Below, piece by piece: positions 31,796-42,959 of a stretch of 64,000 nucleotides of DNA. Where the stretch lies: contig WPIO01000276.1 of NCBI GenBank assembly GCA_009760855.2, positions 1 to 64,000 on the forward strand. Direction: 5' to 3'. The DNA comes from Cristatella mucedo (lineage: Eukaryota; Bryozoa; Phylactolaemata; Cristatellidae). Each line of letters starts with the position of its first letter. The stretch's first letter is position 1. Under the pieces are notes generated by a model. The model had not been told where the DNA came from. It saw only the letters and a program-made list of their open reading frames with translations, and searched no databases. The translations under genes and the position numbers were made by a program.

Positions 31796-34450
31796 GTAAT
31801 GTAATGTATCTCTGTCTGTAACTCCACAAAGTCATAAAGACCATTCGAGTGTTACCCAGGAGAGTTTTGTTTAGAGCACTCACAGCCTAAGCGGCTTTCG
31901 GTACGCATTCGGTAGCCAACAGACTTCGTCGCACGCAACAAAGAGAAAGTGGGAAGCATAGCAGAGTCAGGAGAGCAGTTGAGGTAGTGATTAGCATAGA
32001 AGTAGCAGCTCAGGACCGCTGAAAACGTTGTGCAATAGTCGGCAGTAGGAGAGTAGTTATCGCTGCATAAGAATTGTGGAAGCGATTTCCACAGTCTAGG
32101 ACCTGCAGAGCTAAAGCTTCTGTCGCCAACTGTCTTTAAGCTGAGGAATGAGGCAGTTAATTTATTGTCCACACAGGACCTCAGGGCTCGAACAGGCTGA
32201 AACTGATGCAGCAGCTCAGCTAGGTATGAAGGAGCAAAGCCGTGGCGGGCCTTGTGGGTCAGCTTAAGAACTTTGCTCTGTATCCTTTGCTCCACTGGCA
32301 ACAATCCTAGCTCCTCAGCAAATGATACACGTGCTCAAACCGCTTGGACTTGAAGACCAGCCTTGTAGCCATATGCATTGTCAGCTGCAGTAGCATAATA
32401 GCTTTCTTTGGCAGCCCAACCAAAAGGGAATTACAATAACCAAGCCGAGACAGAACTAAAGAGCTAGTTAAATTTTTACAAGCTACTGTGGGAGGCAGCT
32501 CCTAATCTTGGACAGGGATCGGATGCAATAGCTAGCTGTAGAGGCAGTCTTCCTAATGAAACTTTTGAAATTGAGGCAGCTGTCGAACACGACACCTAAA
32601 TTTCGAGCAAGTGGTGATGGCCACACAATAGCGTCACCTATTAGGACGGCAAAGCCTTTTAATCCAGCCACACGCTTAGGGTGTCCTATGAGCAGCAGTT
32701 CGGTTTAATCAACACTTAATTTCAAGAAGTTTTCGGACATTCAGGATCGAATATCAGCAACCCAAGCATCCAGTTTCTCAGTTGCTGCAGCAGATTCTGA
32801 CAATTTGAATGACAAATACAACTGAGTATCGTCAGCATAGAAGTGATATCCTATTCCAGGTACCTTAATCACTTTACCCAGAGGTTTCGTATGAATGGAG
32901 AGCAGCAAGGGACCAAGTACAGACCCTTGAAGGACTCCACAGGTGATCCTTCTTGTGTCAGAGACCTGACCCCCACACGACACGGATTTAACACGATCAG
33001 ACAAGTAGAATTTAAACCACGCCAGCCCTTCGTCTGCCAGACCGATCGTTGTTCTCAATCGTTCAAGCAGAACTACGTGATCAATGGTGTTCAAGGCAGC
33101 AGACAGATCTAGCAGAGCTAGGGCAGTGACAATCCGGTCGTCGTTGCCACGTAGAATGTCATTGTTAACACGGAGGAGAGCAGTTTCAGTAGAGTGCTAC
33201 CTCTTGAAACCTGATTGAAATGTTTCTGACATTCCATTATGTTCAATATTTTGAACTAGCTGCTGAGCAACAATTTTTTCAATAATCTTTGATAAGAACG
33301 GAAGAAGGGAAACTGGACGATAGTTTGCTAGGACCTCTGTGTCTAATCCAGGCTTTTTAAGAATAGGTCTAACGATTGCCGATTTGAAGGACTTGGGTAC
33401 GACTCCTTTCCCAAAGAAGCATTAAAAATCTTGGTTATGGCAGGGCTAAGTTGGTCTGCTAGTGTAGACCACAGAGATGAAGGTATAGGGTCTTCAGGAG
33501 ACGAGCTTGTTTTGCTAGACCTTATTAAGGAAGCCACATCACAGGCAGAATCATCAGAGAATCTTTTAAGAAAGGTCACAGGTTGAGGAACGGCGATTGC
33601 TTTGGTCGGAGGGGGCTTAATGGAGGCACGAATGTGCACAATTTTTTCAGTCAAGAAGGCTAAAAACGTTTCGGCTGAGCCCTTAATATCATGGGAGACA
33701 GACCATGCAGCATTTGCCAGTAAATGGTTTACTGTCTTTAAATCGGTTTAGACTGGCAGGAATTCAGCTTTCTAATGAAAAAAGAAGCCCTGGTTTTTGT
33801 AAGCTTTCGGGTGTAAACGCGAAGGAATCTTTAAAATTGACTAGATCTGCCTCAGACCCCGGTTTCTTGAAACGACGTTCTAGCCTGAGCTTAACCCGGC
33901 GCATCTGAAGGAGCTTTTTGTAAATTTCAAGGAATCTCGACGACTATGATCATTAATAGAGCGAACGGGAGCATGCTTGTCAAGAACACTCACGAGTGCC
34001 ATGTTCATCGCATCAATGAGGGTATCGAGGTGGCCGGGCGAGTCTGAAAGCAGATCAAGAAGACCTGCATCACAATCAGATTTCAAAAACTTGTCAATGT
34101 CAATGCTTTGTAATGTACGTCGTTTGGCAAATTCAACGTTGCCCTGTACGTACGAGGGAGCAGGAACAGTAAACGAGACCGAACAATGATCTAAGAGGGT
34201 CAGTGGGCACACCACAAGGTCAGTGGGTAGGACATCCTTAGTGATCACGAGATCTAAAATGTGGCCACCGACGTGGGTGCTATGAATAACGTGTTGGGCC
34301 AAACCGAAATTCTCCAGACAGTCAAGAAATGAGCGGCCCGGGCTGTTGCTAGGGTTTTCAACGTGAATATTGAAGTCTCCTACAATCAGTACCGGCCTGT
34401 CACACAGAAATATTTTAGCTAGGCACTTGTAAAACTCCTCTATAAAGAGG
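31796..34450 (-). mobile_element. LINE-A retrotransposon, longest copy (endonuclease to tail)
   Basis: About 2.65 kb. On the minus strand from 34450: the APE-type endonuclease C-terminal half, with 'VGDFNIHVE' (GDFN at 34363-34380) and 'GGHILDLVI', then 'LLDHCSVSF', where the usual catalytic SDH serine is replaced by leucine; a linker with 'RSINDHSRR'; the 'SPEDPIPSSLWSTLADQL' segment; reverse transcriptase with 'GVLQGSVLGPLL' and 'FYADDTQLYLS' (YADD at 32828-32839); and the C-terminal 'LWKSLPQFLCSDN' region. It ends with 'GTGGAGTTACAGACAGAG' and ATTAC-type repeats. L2/CR1 group by motif order. Broken by frameshifts near 33100 and 33650; it cannot move on its own. Confidence 0.92.
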
Positions 34451-35688
34451 TAATACTAATACTACACCTAGTGTTCTTCCTGAAGTATTTATGTTACTTA
34501 TGGTGGATTAAAACGAGATGTAATGCTAAAGGTTATCCTGCAACCAACGAGTAAAATATGAATATTAACTCAATAATTATTATTGCTGATCCTGTTAATC
34601 CTGCTTATGCTGCAAATAAATCTTACTCTAACAAAACAGTAAAAAAATAACAGAAGTAATTCCTGTATCATTAAATCCAAGATTTATAAATTCTATTATA
34701 AATACATTTGTTGCTTATTCTTAGTAAAGGAAGAATGATCTACCATTAATCTTAGTAAGCCTGATGGTAATTGGTTCATGCAACGGTGTATCCCTAAGAC
34801 CAAGTATTCAAGGCCACTTAAAACAAAGTCTTTTACAGAAATAACACAAGCAATAATAGATATTTCTACAAATGGTTCTTTACAATGGCCAAAGAAGATA
34901 ACCGTAGATCCAGGAAAAGAGATTAAAGGATAGTTTGCAAAAGAAACGAAAACAGACTTGGAACACGGGTAATATGAAACTACTAGTAGTAAAAAGAGTG
35001 TTGAATTAGTGAAAGGAGGAAACGAATAGTAGCAGAAAGAGCCTATATTGCGCAATATGAAAATAAATTACAAAGCATTAATAAATGAGATTATGTTAGA
35101 AATAAAGAGTATATTGATATTTTAACAAAGATTATTTATTACCTAAATAATAGTATTGCAAGAAAAAATTGGTGAAGAACTCGCTAAGGCAACCAAAAAA
35201 GAAATCGTAAAACTAAATGAACAAAAATATCATAGAGAAGTAGGGGAACGACAAAAAAATGAAACTAGGAACAACTAATAGCTATTTATTAGCACCAGTG
35301 TAGGATAAGATAAAAAAGAAGAGCTATTGATCAGATATAGAGTTTAACTCAAAGTATTATTGTTAGAACAATGGTAATGAAAGGCCAGCCAGTACGTTAT
35401 TGGGTCGATGATGTTACAAAGAGTTTTGTTAGACAAAAACTGCAAGTAATTAAACAGAAGAAGCTTGTTTTGGTGAACGCTCCATTGTAATATCTTCAAA
35501 CTCTCCTTTTGTAATTACTTTATCAGATGAAGCATGTGCTATCTTGGAAATAAATTTTGAAATAGATTCCAGGGTAGATCTTTTACATGTGCCGTTTTCA
35601 GCAAGAACACCATCAATTGGTACTATCAATGCAGTCGGTGCTGAAAAGAAAGAGACTGCATGAGTAATATTAGGAAATTAATTATAAC
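34451..35688 (+). pseudogene. Block D3: rest of fibre-like gene and coiled-coil gene
   Basis: Continues D3 after the LINE-A. First comes the end of the fibre-like region ('NTTPSVLPEVFMLLMVD'-like, 34455-34520). Then a second gene follows with 'LSKPDGNWFMQRCIPKTK' (34750-34810), 'SFTEITQAIIDISTNGSLQW' (34830-34890), and a helix-rich stretch 'YIAQYENKL' to 'GEELAKATKKEIVKLNEQ' (35040-35230). Stops are frequent. The minus-strand frame at 34696-35055 is its antisense shadow. The right edge meets LINE-B at 35690, as in D2. Confidence 0.45.
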
Positions 35689-35689
35689 A

Positions 35690-36640
35690 ATAATATTAAA
35701 GAACTTGATAAAGCGTCCTCGGAGTAGTCAATCTCTTTCTAGGCGCTTTACATTTGCAGTAAAGGGAAACACGATTGAATGGTGAGTAATATCGTGCTTG
35801 ATAAACAAACATGTATAACATGGTTAGGGGTGAGTTGCACAAGGTCAGCATGCAAGTGTGGTTAGTGGCAGCATGCACAGTGTCAGCACACATAAGCACA
35901 TCAAGAACGAATTGCGAGGACCCACTAAATGCTGTCCCTAATAGGTGTTTTTAATTTTTTTTTATATAATCAAGTCAAGGGACGTTCTGACACAAGTAGG
36001 GAGTGAGTTCCAAGCTTTGGGAGCATACCAGATAAATTCACGTTGTCAAAAGATTTGAGGTTTGTACGAGGTATTGGTAAACTGATGGATTCCGAAAAGC
36101 AGATGATACGATGTTTGGCCTGGTGGGGAGAAGATCTGAGATAGGCTGGAGCTAAAGAATGAAGTGAACTAAAAGTGAGTAAAACAGCCTTGAAGTCGAT
36201 CCGTTGATTGACTCGTAGCCAGTGCAGGTCGCTGAAAAGTAGGGTGACCACAGACAAGCCTAGCTTTGGAGTTTTGCACCAGCTGTAATCGCCTGCTTGC
36301 ACAGGCCGGTAGGCAAGCTAGCAGTGAGTTACAGAAGTAAAGACGGGATGTCACAAATGCATGGACTAACTTAGACGTGGTATCCTTATGTAAACAAGCC
36401 CGAATTTCAGCAATGTTATGTGGCTGAAAGTATGCAGACTTGACTGTGGAGCTGATGTGTTGTCTAACGAGAAGTCACTTTGGAACATGACAACTAGATT
36501 TCGAGCTGATTCAACTGGAGATATGCTGGCAGAGCCAATTTTGAGAGTCAACCTTTCCTATTTATGAATCAAACTTGGTTTCCCAAAACTTGCAAGTTAG
36601 TTTTATCATCGTTTAGTTTTAGAAAATTTGCTGCCATCCG
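35690..36640 (-). mobile_element. LINE-B retrotransposon, 5'-truncated
   Basis: Inverted partner of 18125-19110. It contains the LINE-B 3' UTR ('AATCTCTTTCTAGGCGC'), 'LFSDLHWLRVNQRIDFKAV', 'TSRLYFCNSLLACLPAC' and 'LKIGSASISPVESARNLVV' in separate frames, and begins near 'NFLKLNDDK' at 36640. It has multiple frameshifts. Confidence 0.82.
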
Positions 36641-36644
36641 TGTT

Positions 36645-36915
36645 AAATTATATATCTTATTTTTGATAGATTAGCTAGACTCGATCTAACTTTAGTTTTA
36701 TACTGCAAAATCTCATCATATATTTGGATAACCAAATTCTTTCGAAAGTCAGGTAATTTCCTATGAGTTTTAGGTTTTCTTTCTTTGGGAAGTAAAACTT
36801 ATTACGACAGTTTACTAATTTTGGTGGAACACATGAAGTAGTATGTTTTTGAAAGTTATGAAGATTAGGGACTTGAGCGAGTTCTAGACAAGCGATCGGA
36901 CTCAGCTTGTTGATA
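36645..36915 (-). repeat. Repeat R1, inverted copy, with 81-codon frame
   Basis: Reverse-complement partner of 170-435. The minus-strand frame 36675-36920 reads 'SPIACLELAQVPNLHNFQKH' and 'FYFPKKENLKLIGNYLTFER' and is open for 81 codons. The copy at 170-435 keeps parts of the frame with a stop. It may be a gene fragment; no domain is recognised. Confidence 0.45.
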
Positions 36916-36919
36916 TGCA

Positions 36920-37265
36920 AAGGTCGAGCCCTAGGCTACATTATGTTCAAAAACATGCTACTTTTGACGATGCCGTCCAGCTCGGAGGCAGTGACGGTGC
37001 AATGGGCTGGCGCCGGCTTGAGTCACGGCGAGTAGTTCTGCTTGGCCGCCTTCAAAATGGACTCTCGCAGCTAGCGGTCATCTTTAAGCAACTTGATCTG
37101 CTTCCTCACGGCCACGATTGTCGCACACATGGCCACGGCGTAGCGGTGGCGACTGCGACTGCTGCGACCAAGGCTGCAGTGGCGAAGGCAACGGCGGCTG
37201 CTGGGGGGGAGCTGAGAGGGAATACGGCGGGGCGTGTCCGAGGCGACTCGGCAATGCTGTGACGA
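36920..37265 (+). repeat. Partial copy of the repeat E head region
   Basis: Bases 37050-37260 parallel 2010-2160: 'CTCACGGCCACGATTGTCG', then an alanine-codon-rich GCG/GAC region, then 'GGGCGTGTCCGAGGCGAC'. A 115-codon plus-strand frame spans it, with an overlapping antisense frame of 132 codons (37071-37469). Neither is conserved well enough to call a gene. Confidence 0.5.
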
Positions 37266-38640
37266 CCTAGCTGCCGCCGGTTGGCTCAGCCTATCGACCC
37301 TTGGACAGGGGTCGGTCGAGCAGAAGGGTGTGTGGGTGAGCTCACTGGTGCAAGCTGTCAAGCTGACCCAGGGCCGCCGGAATTCCTGTGTGTGCTCGCA
37401 AGCTAGCACAATCGCACTCCCTTTCGGGAGGTCGCGATCGCCGAGACGGAAACCGGACCAGATCGGCAATCCGTCATGATTGCTCGGCTCGCGCCGGCAC
37501 TCGGCTGCACGGCGACGTTTGTTGCCGTGTTTGGGGGTAAGTCCTGCAGTAGCAGGAGTTATCCCTCAAAATGGCCGCCAATAGGGGGAGTTGTCCCTCT
37601 AAAAGCATGTTTAAAAAAATATTGTACGAAGACCAGTAAACTGATTGGCATGAAAATACGCACGAAGAACACTGGTAGCATTAGCTATTGTTTGATATAA
37701 TATACCTGATATTTTGACCTTCTGATGATCTTTAAAAGTCCAAAGTCACGTATAGCACTGCTGGTAAAAGCCAGCTCGTCAGTTTTCTGATCCAAAAAAT
37801 GTTTTTGCAGAAATATAGCAAACCACTAAAAAATGCAAGACTTTCTACTGGACACACTCCCCCCACAAAAAACTTTAAAAAATTTTGACTTCTCAAACTG
37901 TTGACTGTCATTACGAACACAGCCCACGGACACTTTGTGACAGGCACATTATATGCTTACACACCCATCATGCATACATGCACAGGTGGGGAGTGTGGAG
38001 ACAGGTGAGCTCCACCTATATTCCAAGTTTCACACAGATCGGCCCAGTATCGACCAAGTCGAACAATGTACCTGGTACCAAGGACTACTGTTGTGACAGC
38101 ACTTAGAGAAGCCAACTTAAGGTGCCAAAGCATGCAGGTGACATGAAATAACAAGAGTGTTACTTTATTTGTCACCATACAACATCGAAACATACTTATG
38201 AGCACGTACTTCAAATTTCACGTTGATTGGGTCACAAGTAGCCTACCTGTGACATTTTTACGCCATGTGAGTGAAAGGATGACAAAGGCTTAGCACGACA
38301 AACACAGCCAGTTTTGACCAAAACAAGTCTATCTACTGAGGTCTAATATGCATGCGAGAAGGCTGGAATGATTCTGTAACTACACTCGATCAAATATTCC
38401 AAAGTTTTAAGGTTTTCAGATCATTATTTTAGGAGATATGACATAAATGTCAGCAGGCATTGGACTGTCGTTTGCAGATAAACTGCAAAACCCCATGCTT
38501 TAACCAAGAGGCAGCACTAGGAAACGCTACCATCGCACGTACATTCAATATTATTCAACATTCAACATATTCAATGAATAGATAAATATGGATCTTTGCA
38601 ATAGGTCAACCTAACAAGATCCTTATACAGCCTTAGCAGA
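37265..38640. other. Mostly single-copy sequence, no gene recognised
   Basis: Contains a hairpin-capable stretch at 37540-37592 ('AGTCCTGCAGTAGCAGGAG', then 'GGGGGAGTTGTCCCTC'). It also contains two related words, 'CCAAGTTTCACACAGATCGG' near 38021 and 'CAAATTTCACGTTGATTGGG' near 38213, resembling a dispersed motif. Short frames (65-85 codons) on both strands show no recognisable protein. Confidence 0.4.
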
Positions 38641-39075
38641 TCAAGCCGTGGCTTCTTTTTTCATTAGAAAACTGAATTCCTGCCAGTCGGACACTAAACA
38701 GATTTATAAGATAGCAAACCATTTCCTGGCCAATGATGTCAGGTCTGACTCCCCAGATATTAAGGGCTCAGCCGAAACGTTTTCAGCCTTCTTGACTGAA
38801 AAAATTGTGCACATTCGTGCCTCCATTAAGTCCCCTCCGATCGAAGCTATCGCCGTTCCTCAACTTGTGACCTTCCTTAAAAAGGCTAAACTGCTCTCCT
38901 AACTCTGCTATGCTTCCCACTTTCTCTTTGTTGCGTGAGACGAAGTCTGTTGGCTACCGAATGCGTACTGAAAGCCGCTTAGGCTGTGAGTGCGCTATAC
39001 AAAACTCTCCTGCGTAACACCCACATGGTCTTTTTGACTTTGTGGAGTTACTGACGGACATGCATTACATTACAT
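38640..39075 (+). mobile_element. Internally deleted LINE-A
   Basis: Starts with the linker segment ('FFIRKLNSCQSDTKQI', 'SPDIKGSAETFSAFLTEKIV', 38650-38880) and jumps near 38888 to the C-terminal end ('LLRETKSVGYRMRT'-type, 38925-38990). It ends in 'GTGGAGTTACTGACGGAC' and 'CATTACATTACAT' (39060-39072). The whole reverse transcriptase is lost. Confidence 0.85.
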
Positions 39076-39079
39076 ATCC

Positions 39080-40440
39080 GCGATAGGTCTCATACCTCAG
39101 TCCGGCAATCCAGGCTACGGCCGGGCGGCTCACCGGCATTCGCCAATACAAATATCTAACTATTAACGACATAAATGAGAACTTGAAATCACCTAAATTT
39201 CCTCGAATAGAAACAATTCAACATTTTGAGACTGGCTTCCAGTAAACGACGCGGTAGTTCCATTCAAGTCACCAAGCTGACCGGCCGCCGAAGAAAGGAC
39301 CACTCGTGGCCGTTGCCTCGTGCGTTATGGCGGCTACAGGAACTGGATCAGCTGTCCCAGGACTCGTGCGGTGCCGTGATAATGGACTCCTTGGTTAAGG
39401 CGGCCCCGGCAGCAGCAAATTCTCAACACATTATCCCTAATATTCATCTGCTGGCAGAATGACAGTCACTTCCGGTTTTTGATCCGATGTAAACATACCA
39501 ATGTAAACAGGTTTCTGCCAAGTCAATAAGGAGTGGGCCATGGAATGCCGCTTACCGTCGGTTGCTATGGGCGCGGCGGGGAAGCAGACGTTGGACTAGG
39601 CACCCTGCCGATAGGGGGTTCGCTCTTTTATAATTTTGTTATACTATCAGTCGGACGTGTGATCTCGATGGGCGTGTCATTTCCGGGAAATTTTTACGTT
39701 GTATCATTCTCCCATAAATTTTTGAGGGTGCGTTTATGGCTGAGTAGCTTATATTCGCAGAGTTCACCGAAAAACCGCCATTCCGGCTCAGTTATTTGTC
39801 AAAGTAAGTTATTTTGTTGAACTCGATGTATGACTTCCGGTTTCAATAGGTCTTACAAAATAATTTTATTGACCATATTCCAGTCATCTTACAACCACCA
39901 ATATTTGAGCTTGCATTTATAACTAGTTTATATTTAATACGCAAATTTTGAAAAAAATTGACAATTTTTGTGGACCTACCCAGGATACCCCTCGCCAGCA
40001 CCAGGCGAGGTCGGATTGCGAACGCTCCGAGAGAGATCCGGCGGCAGAGGGAGTGAGCACGTGCGACCGGAAAAAAATCGGTGAGACCAAAAGCAGTACC
40101 TTCGCGACGACGTCGGCTGACGGACTGCAGCACAGCCGCCTGGTGGCACCTCGCGCTCGAGCTCTCGTGATGATGCCGAGGCGCCTAACCTCGCCGCCCG
40201 ATGCGTGCAGGGCCGGAAGTTAACAGAAAGAGCCGCCGACCGTGGCTCACGCCTCCGTAGCTCAACGTCGCGTTGCGCTTCGCACAAGGCGCCCGCTTCT
40301 CACGATATCCTTCCTGGATGCAGCGTCTTACGAAACCGCTAGCAGCAAGGCAGCCGCCGGCGGAGGGCGACTCCAGGGGCGCCCCAGGCGTACCCTCAAT
40401 TACTCGGCTCTCCTGGCACCGATCGCTGCGAGAGAGATCT
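39080..40440. other. Single-copy region with a 78-codon frame and ETS-like sites
   Basis: The plus-strand frame 39226-39462 ('VTKLTGRRRKDHSWPLPRAL', 'QDSCGAVIMDSLVKAAPAAA') has no partner in the window and no recognised domain. It may be an unrelated exon or chance. 'ACTTCCGG' (ETS-type sites in animal promoters) occurs near 39465 and 39833. A short inverted repeat 'CTCGCCAGCACCAGGCGAG' lies near 39990. The GC content rises after 39990 towards repeat E4. No gene is called. Confidence 0.3.
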
Positions 40441-41631
40441 CTTGCCGCACTCAAGTGAGAGTGCAAGTGCTCATGTGAGCAGGTGGGGACGATTCTCGGC
40501 AGCGAAGACATGGGTGGAGTTAATGAATAGGCAAACGGTAGATCGGCACCGATACTCTGATGCCCGCTGGAGAAACGCGCTCGGCGTATTTTTCCGTTTC
40601 ACGCGGGCTGCACGAGCAGCCAGCTCTCGCGAGACGGCGAGACTAGAAACCAGCACACGTTCGGTTATCTGCTCCAACGACAGACGCGCGAGCGTCCGCC
40701 TCTGCTCCTTGGGCGTTCGTCTCGATGGCCAGCACTCGCGCACAGCGACTGGCACGCGGTCGGCGGCGTGTCGCGCGCCTATTGGCCGGATTTATCCTCT
40801 AGACGCTGCGGTCGAGCGGGAGGCTCAGGGTGCACGCGCCACCGGCGCGGGCGCGAGTCTCGTTACCACGTCGCCCACGCTGTGCCATTTCGCCTAAAGC
40901 TAATCGGTACGGACTTCCAGCTCCGGCTTAACTTGATGCGCCACCCAATAAAGCTGATGCACATAACGGATTCGGTGTCTTGGGATTCGGCTGCTACGTT
41001 ACGTCTGGCGTTTAGATGCGAATGGCATTTATGGCCTGCTGGCTTTTACGGCCGGGTTATTGCCGCTGAGGCCAGTTTACGGCCCCGTTTATGGGCCGTA
41101 GCGATTTGTCACGGTCACGGTCTGCAAAGGCACGAGAGGCTGTATCTAACGTGCTGGGTGGGGGGCATCACGTGCTTGAGGACTGGCCAGCATCCGTGTG
41201 GGAATACAGTCTAATACACCGTCATTTGTTCACAGAGGAAATACACGTGTGGAAGTTCGCAGCGATGTTTTTGCGTCCGTTGCAGTGTGAGCCATTTGCA
41301 TTCAACGCTATGACAAAATCGTGCAGCTTCTCAATGTAACCTTTGACCTTTCTACTCGGAATCGAATTCCTAGCTGATATTTTCACCTTCCAGCTTCCAA
41401 GTCCCAAAATTCAAACGTCCACTTCGTTTTAGTTGACTGCCCAACATCGACTCTAGATAGCATCGACTCTGCGTCCAATAGCTGTGTACCTACCGTAAAA
41501 GGAAGTTGAAGCTGGTTCCCTACCCATGCCGCCCGAATGCCCGGATTGGGTAGAGCTGGTGATAATACCCTGCTGCTGTAATAAGTAGCCCAAACGCTTC
41601 ACTTTGGGCAAAATGATAGCCAACTGATATT
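40440..41631 (+). repeat. GC-rich repeat E, copy 4
   Basis: Most complete copy. GC-rich head (40490-40900), middle ('GGATTCGGTGTCTTGGGAT' 40968-40986, 'CCCCGTTTATGGGCCGTAG' 41084-41102, 'CACGGTCACGGTCTGCA'), tail with 'CGCAACGTAACC'-type and 'CCGGATTGGGTAGAGCTGG' words, ending at a LINE-B tail insertion. Continues beyond it at 41745-41990, where 'GATTCGTCAAGCTCTCATAT' recurs. A 151-codon frame in the head (40442-40897) is not kept in other copies. Confidence 0.7.
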
Positions 41632-41742
41632 AATAATAATAATAATAATATTGCACTTGATAAAGTGCCCTCAGAGAACTTAATCTCTTTCTAGGCGCTT
41701 TACATTTGCTGCAAAGTGATACGCAATAGAATAGTAGTGTGC
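41632..41742 (-). mobile_element. LINE-B 3' tail inserted in repeat E4
   Basis: (AAT)n run at 41632-41651, then 'TTGCACTTGATAAAGTGCCC', 'AATCTCTTTCTAGGCGC' and 'GCAATAGAATAGTA'. Only about 110 bases of 3' end are present; E4 resumes on the other side. Confidence 0.85.
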
Positions 41743-42000
41743 CTTCGGCCAACTCTGGTGATTCGTCAAGCTCTCATATATGTACGCTTTGAGACGAATA
41801 AAGTTTAATTCTTTTTACAGCTTACGTCCATGCTTCTGTGTGCAAGATACGTCGTTAGATTCGCTTCCGCGGGAGCTGCAGTAGCCTACAAGAGTTGTGT
41901 GCATTCAACTCTAATCATTCGATCATGCTTTCTCTACAGCATCCGTGAAATGCAGAGAAAGTGATTAAGGTCTCTGAGTGAGCGATACAAATGTATTACA
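41743..42000 (+). repeat. Repeat E4 continued
   Basis: Matches 3310-3600 of E1 ('GATTCGTCAAGCTCTCATAT', 'CAGCTTACGTCCATGC'-like, 'ATTCGATCATGCTTTCTCT'). The last part resembles the LINE-B-type 3' UTR ('CATTCGATCATGC', 'AGAGAAAGTGATTAAGG'). The E repeat may therefore end in a related tail sequence. Confidence 0.5.
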
Positions 42001-42955
42001 ATTATCAAGTATTCACTCAGCTTACTGGCTTTGTTTTTCATAGATAAAACTGTCTTGTTTAGTTTACGGGTCAGAGGGCACGTCAGGGATTGCATGCATT
42101 ATTTTGATTGCCACTATCGTTTGGAAATACTAATTAGCTGGATTCATGAGCAAGCAAAAGTTCCTTAATGTTATCTATGATATCGTGCTTCGCTTAATTA
42201 CAAGCAGGGCTAGTACTCTGTAAAGGAGCGTCAATGATATTCATGGATGTATAAGCGTTAATTTTCAAGTTTCTCCAGTTGACTTGTAATTTCGTTCCAT
42301 CAGTAATTTTGCAGCAGCTTTCGTTGAACTTTATCACAAGTTTCCCGTATTTCAGCTCTCTTGCAATGTTGTTTCCAAAGATGTTCTCTAGATTTCAACC
42401 TAAGTCAATCTGCTACTCCTGGTCCGGCAGCTACGCCATTCATCTTGTCGTGCGAAAAGTGCGTCCAAGTTAATTAATCCAAGTTATCAAATGTCGGAAG
42501 AGATTAAACTTCCATTAACTTCAATGGCATAGCAAAAGTCGGTATTGATGGCTGAAACCTGACTTAGGTAACGTATTATTTCAAGAGTTCGCTATAAATG
42601 GCACTGTCAGTTGCCAGCCCATGCACGAGGTTCAGGTGTCGTACTGCAAACTTTCTGAACGTCAGATCGTATCGGGAGAGAAGAGGGGGATCATCACCTT
42701 CGTGAAACGTGACTATAAGACCTACCAAACAGGTTTCGGCAAGCGCCCTGATGAAAACTGTTATGTTCATGATATTGAACTCGATCGGTGGGAACAATCA
42801 GGCTTTTAGAGTCGGTGCAAGATGAGGCAGCAAGGCTTGACTGTCGTGAGCTTCAGTGACTGTAAACGTAAAAGTGACCATTCGCGATTAGGGAGCATTG
42901 TCCGTGGAAACACTCCTACAAGCACATTCGCCAGCGTTTAAATCGAAAGCGCTGT
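42000..42955. other. Single-copy region, two overlapping short frames
   Basis: Plus frame 42621-42809 ('VSYCKLSERQIVSGEKRGII', 'FGKRPDENCYVHDIELDRW') and minus frame 42576-42797 overlap. The plus frame has a more protein-like composition but no known domain. No splice signals or repeat partner were identified. Neither is called a gene with confidence. Confidence 0.3.
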
Positions 42956-42959
42956 CTTC

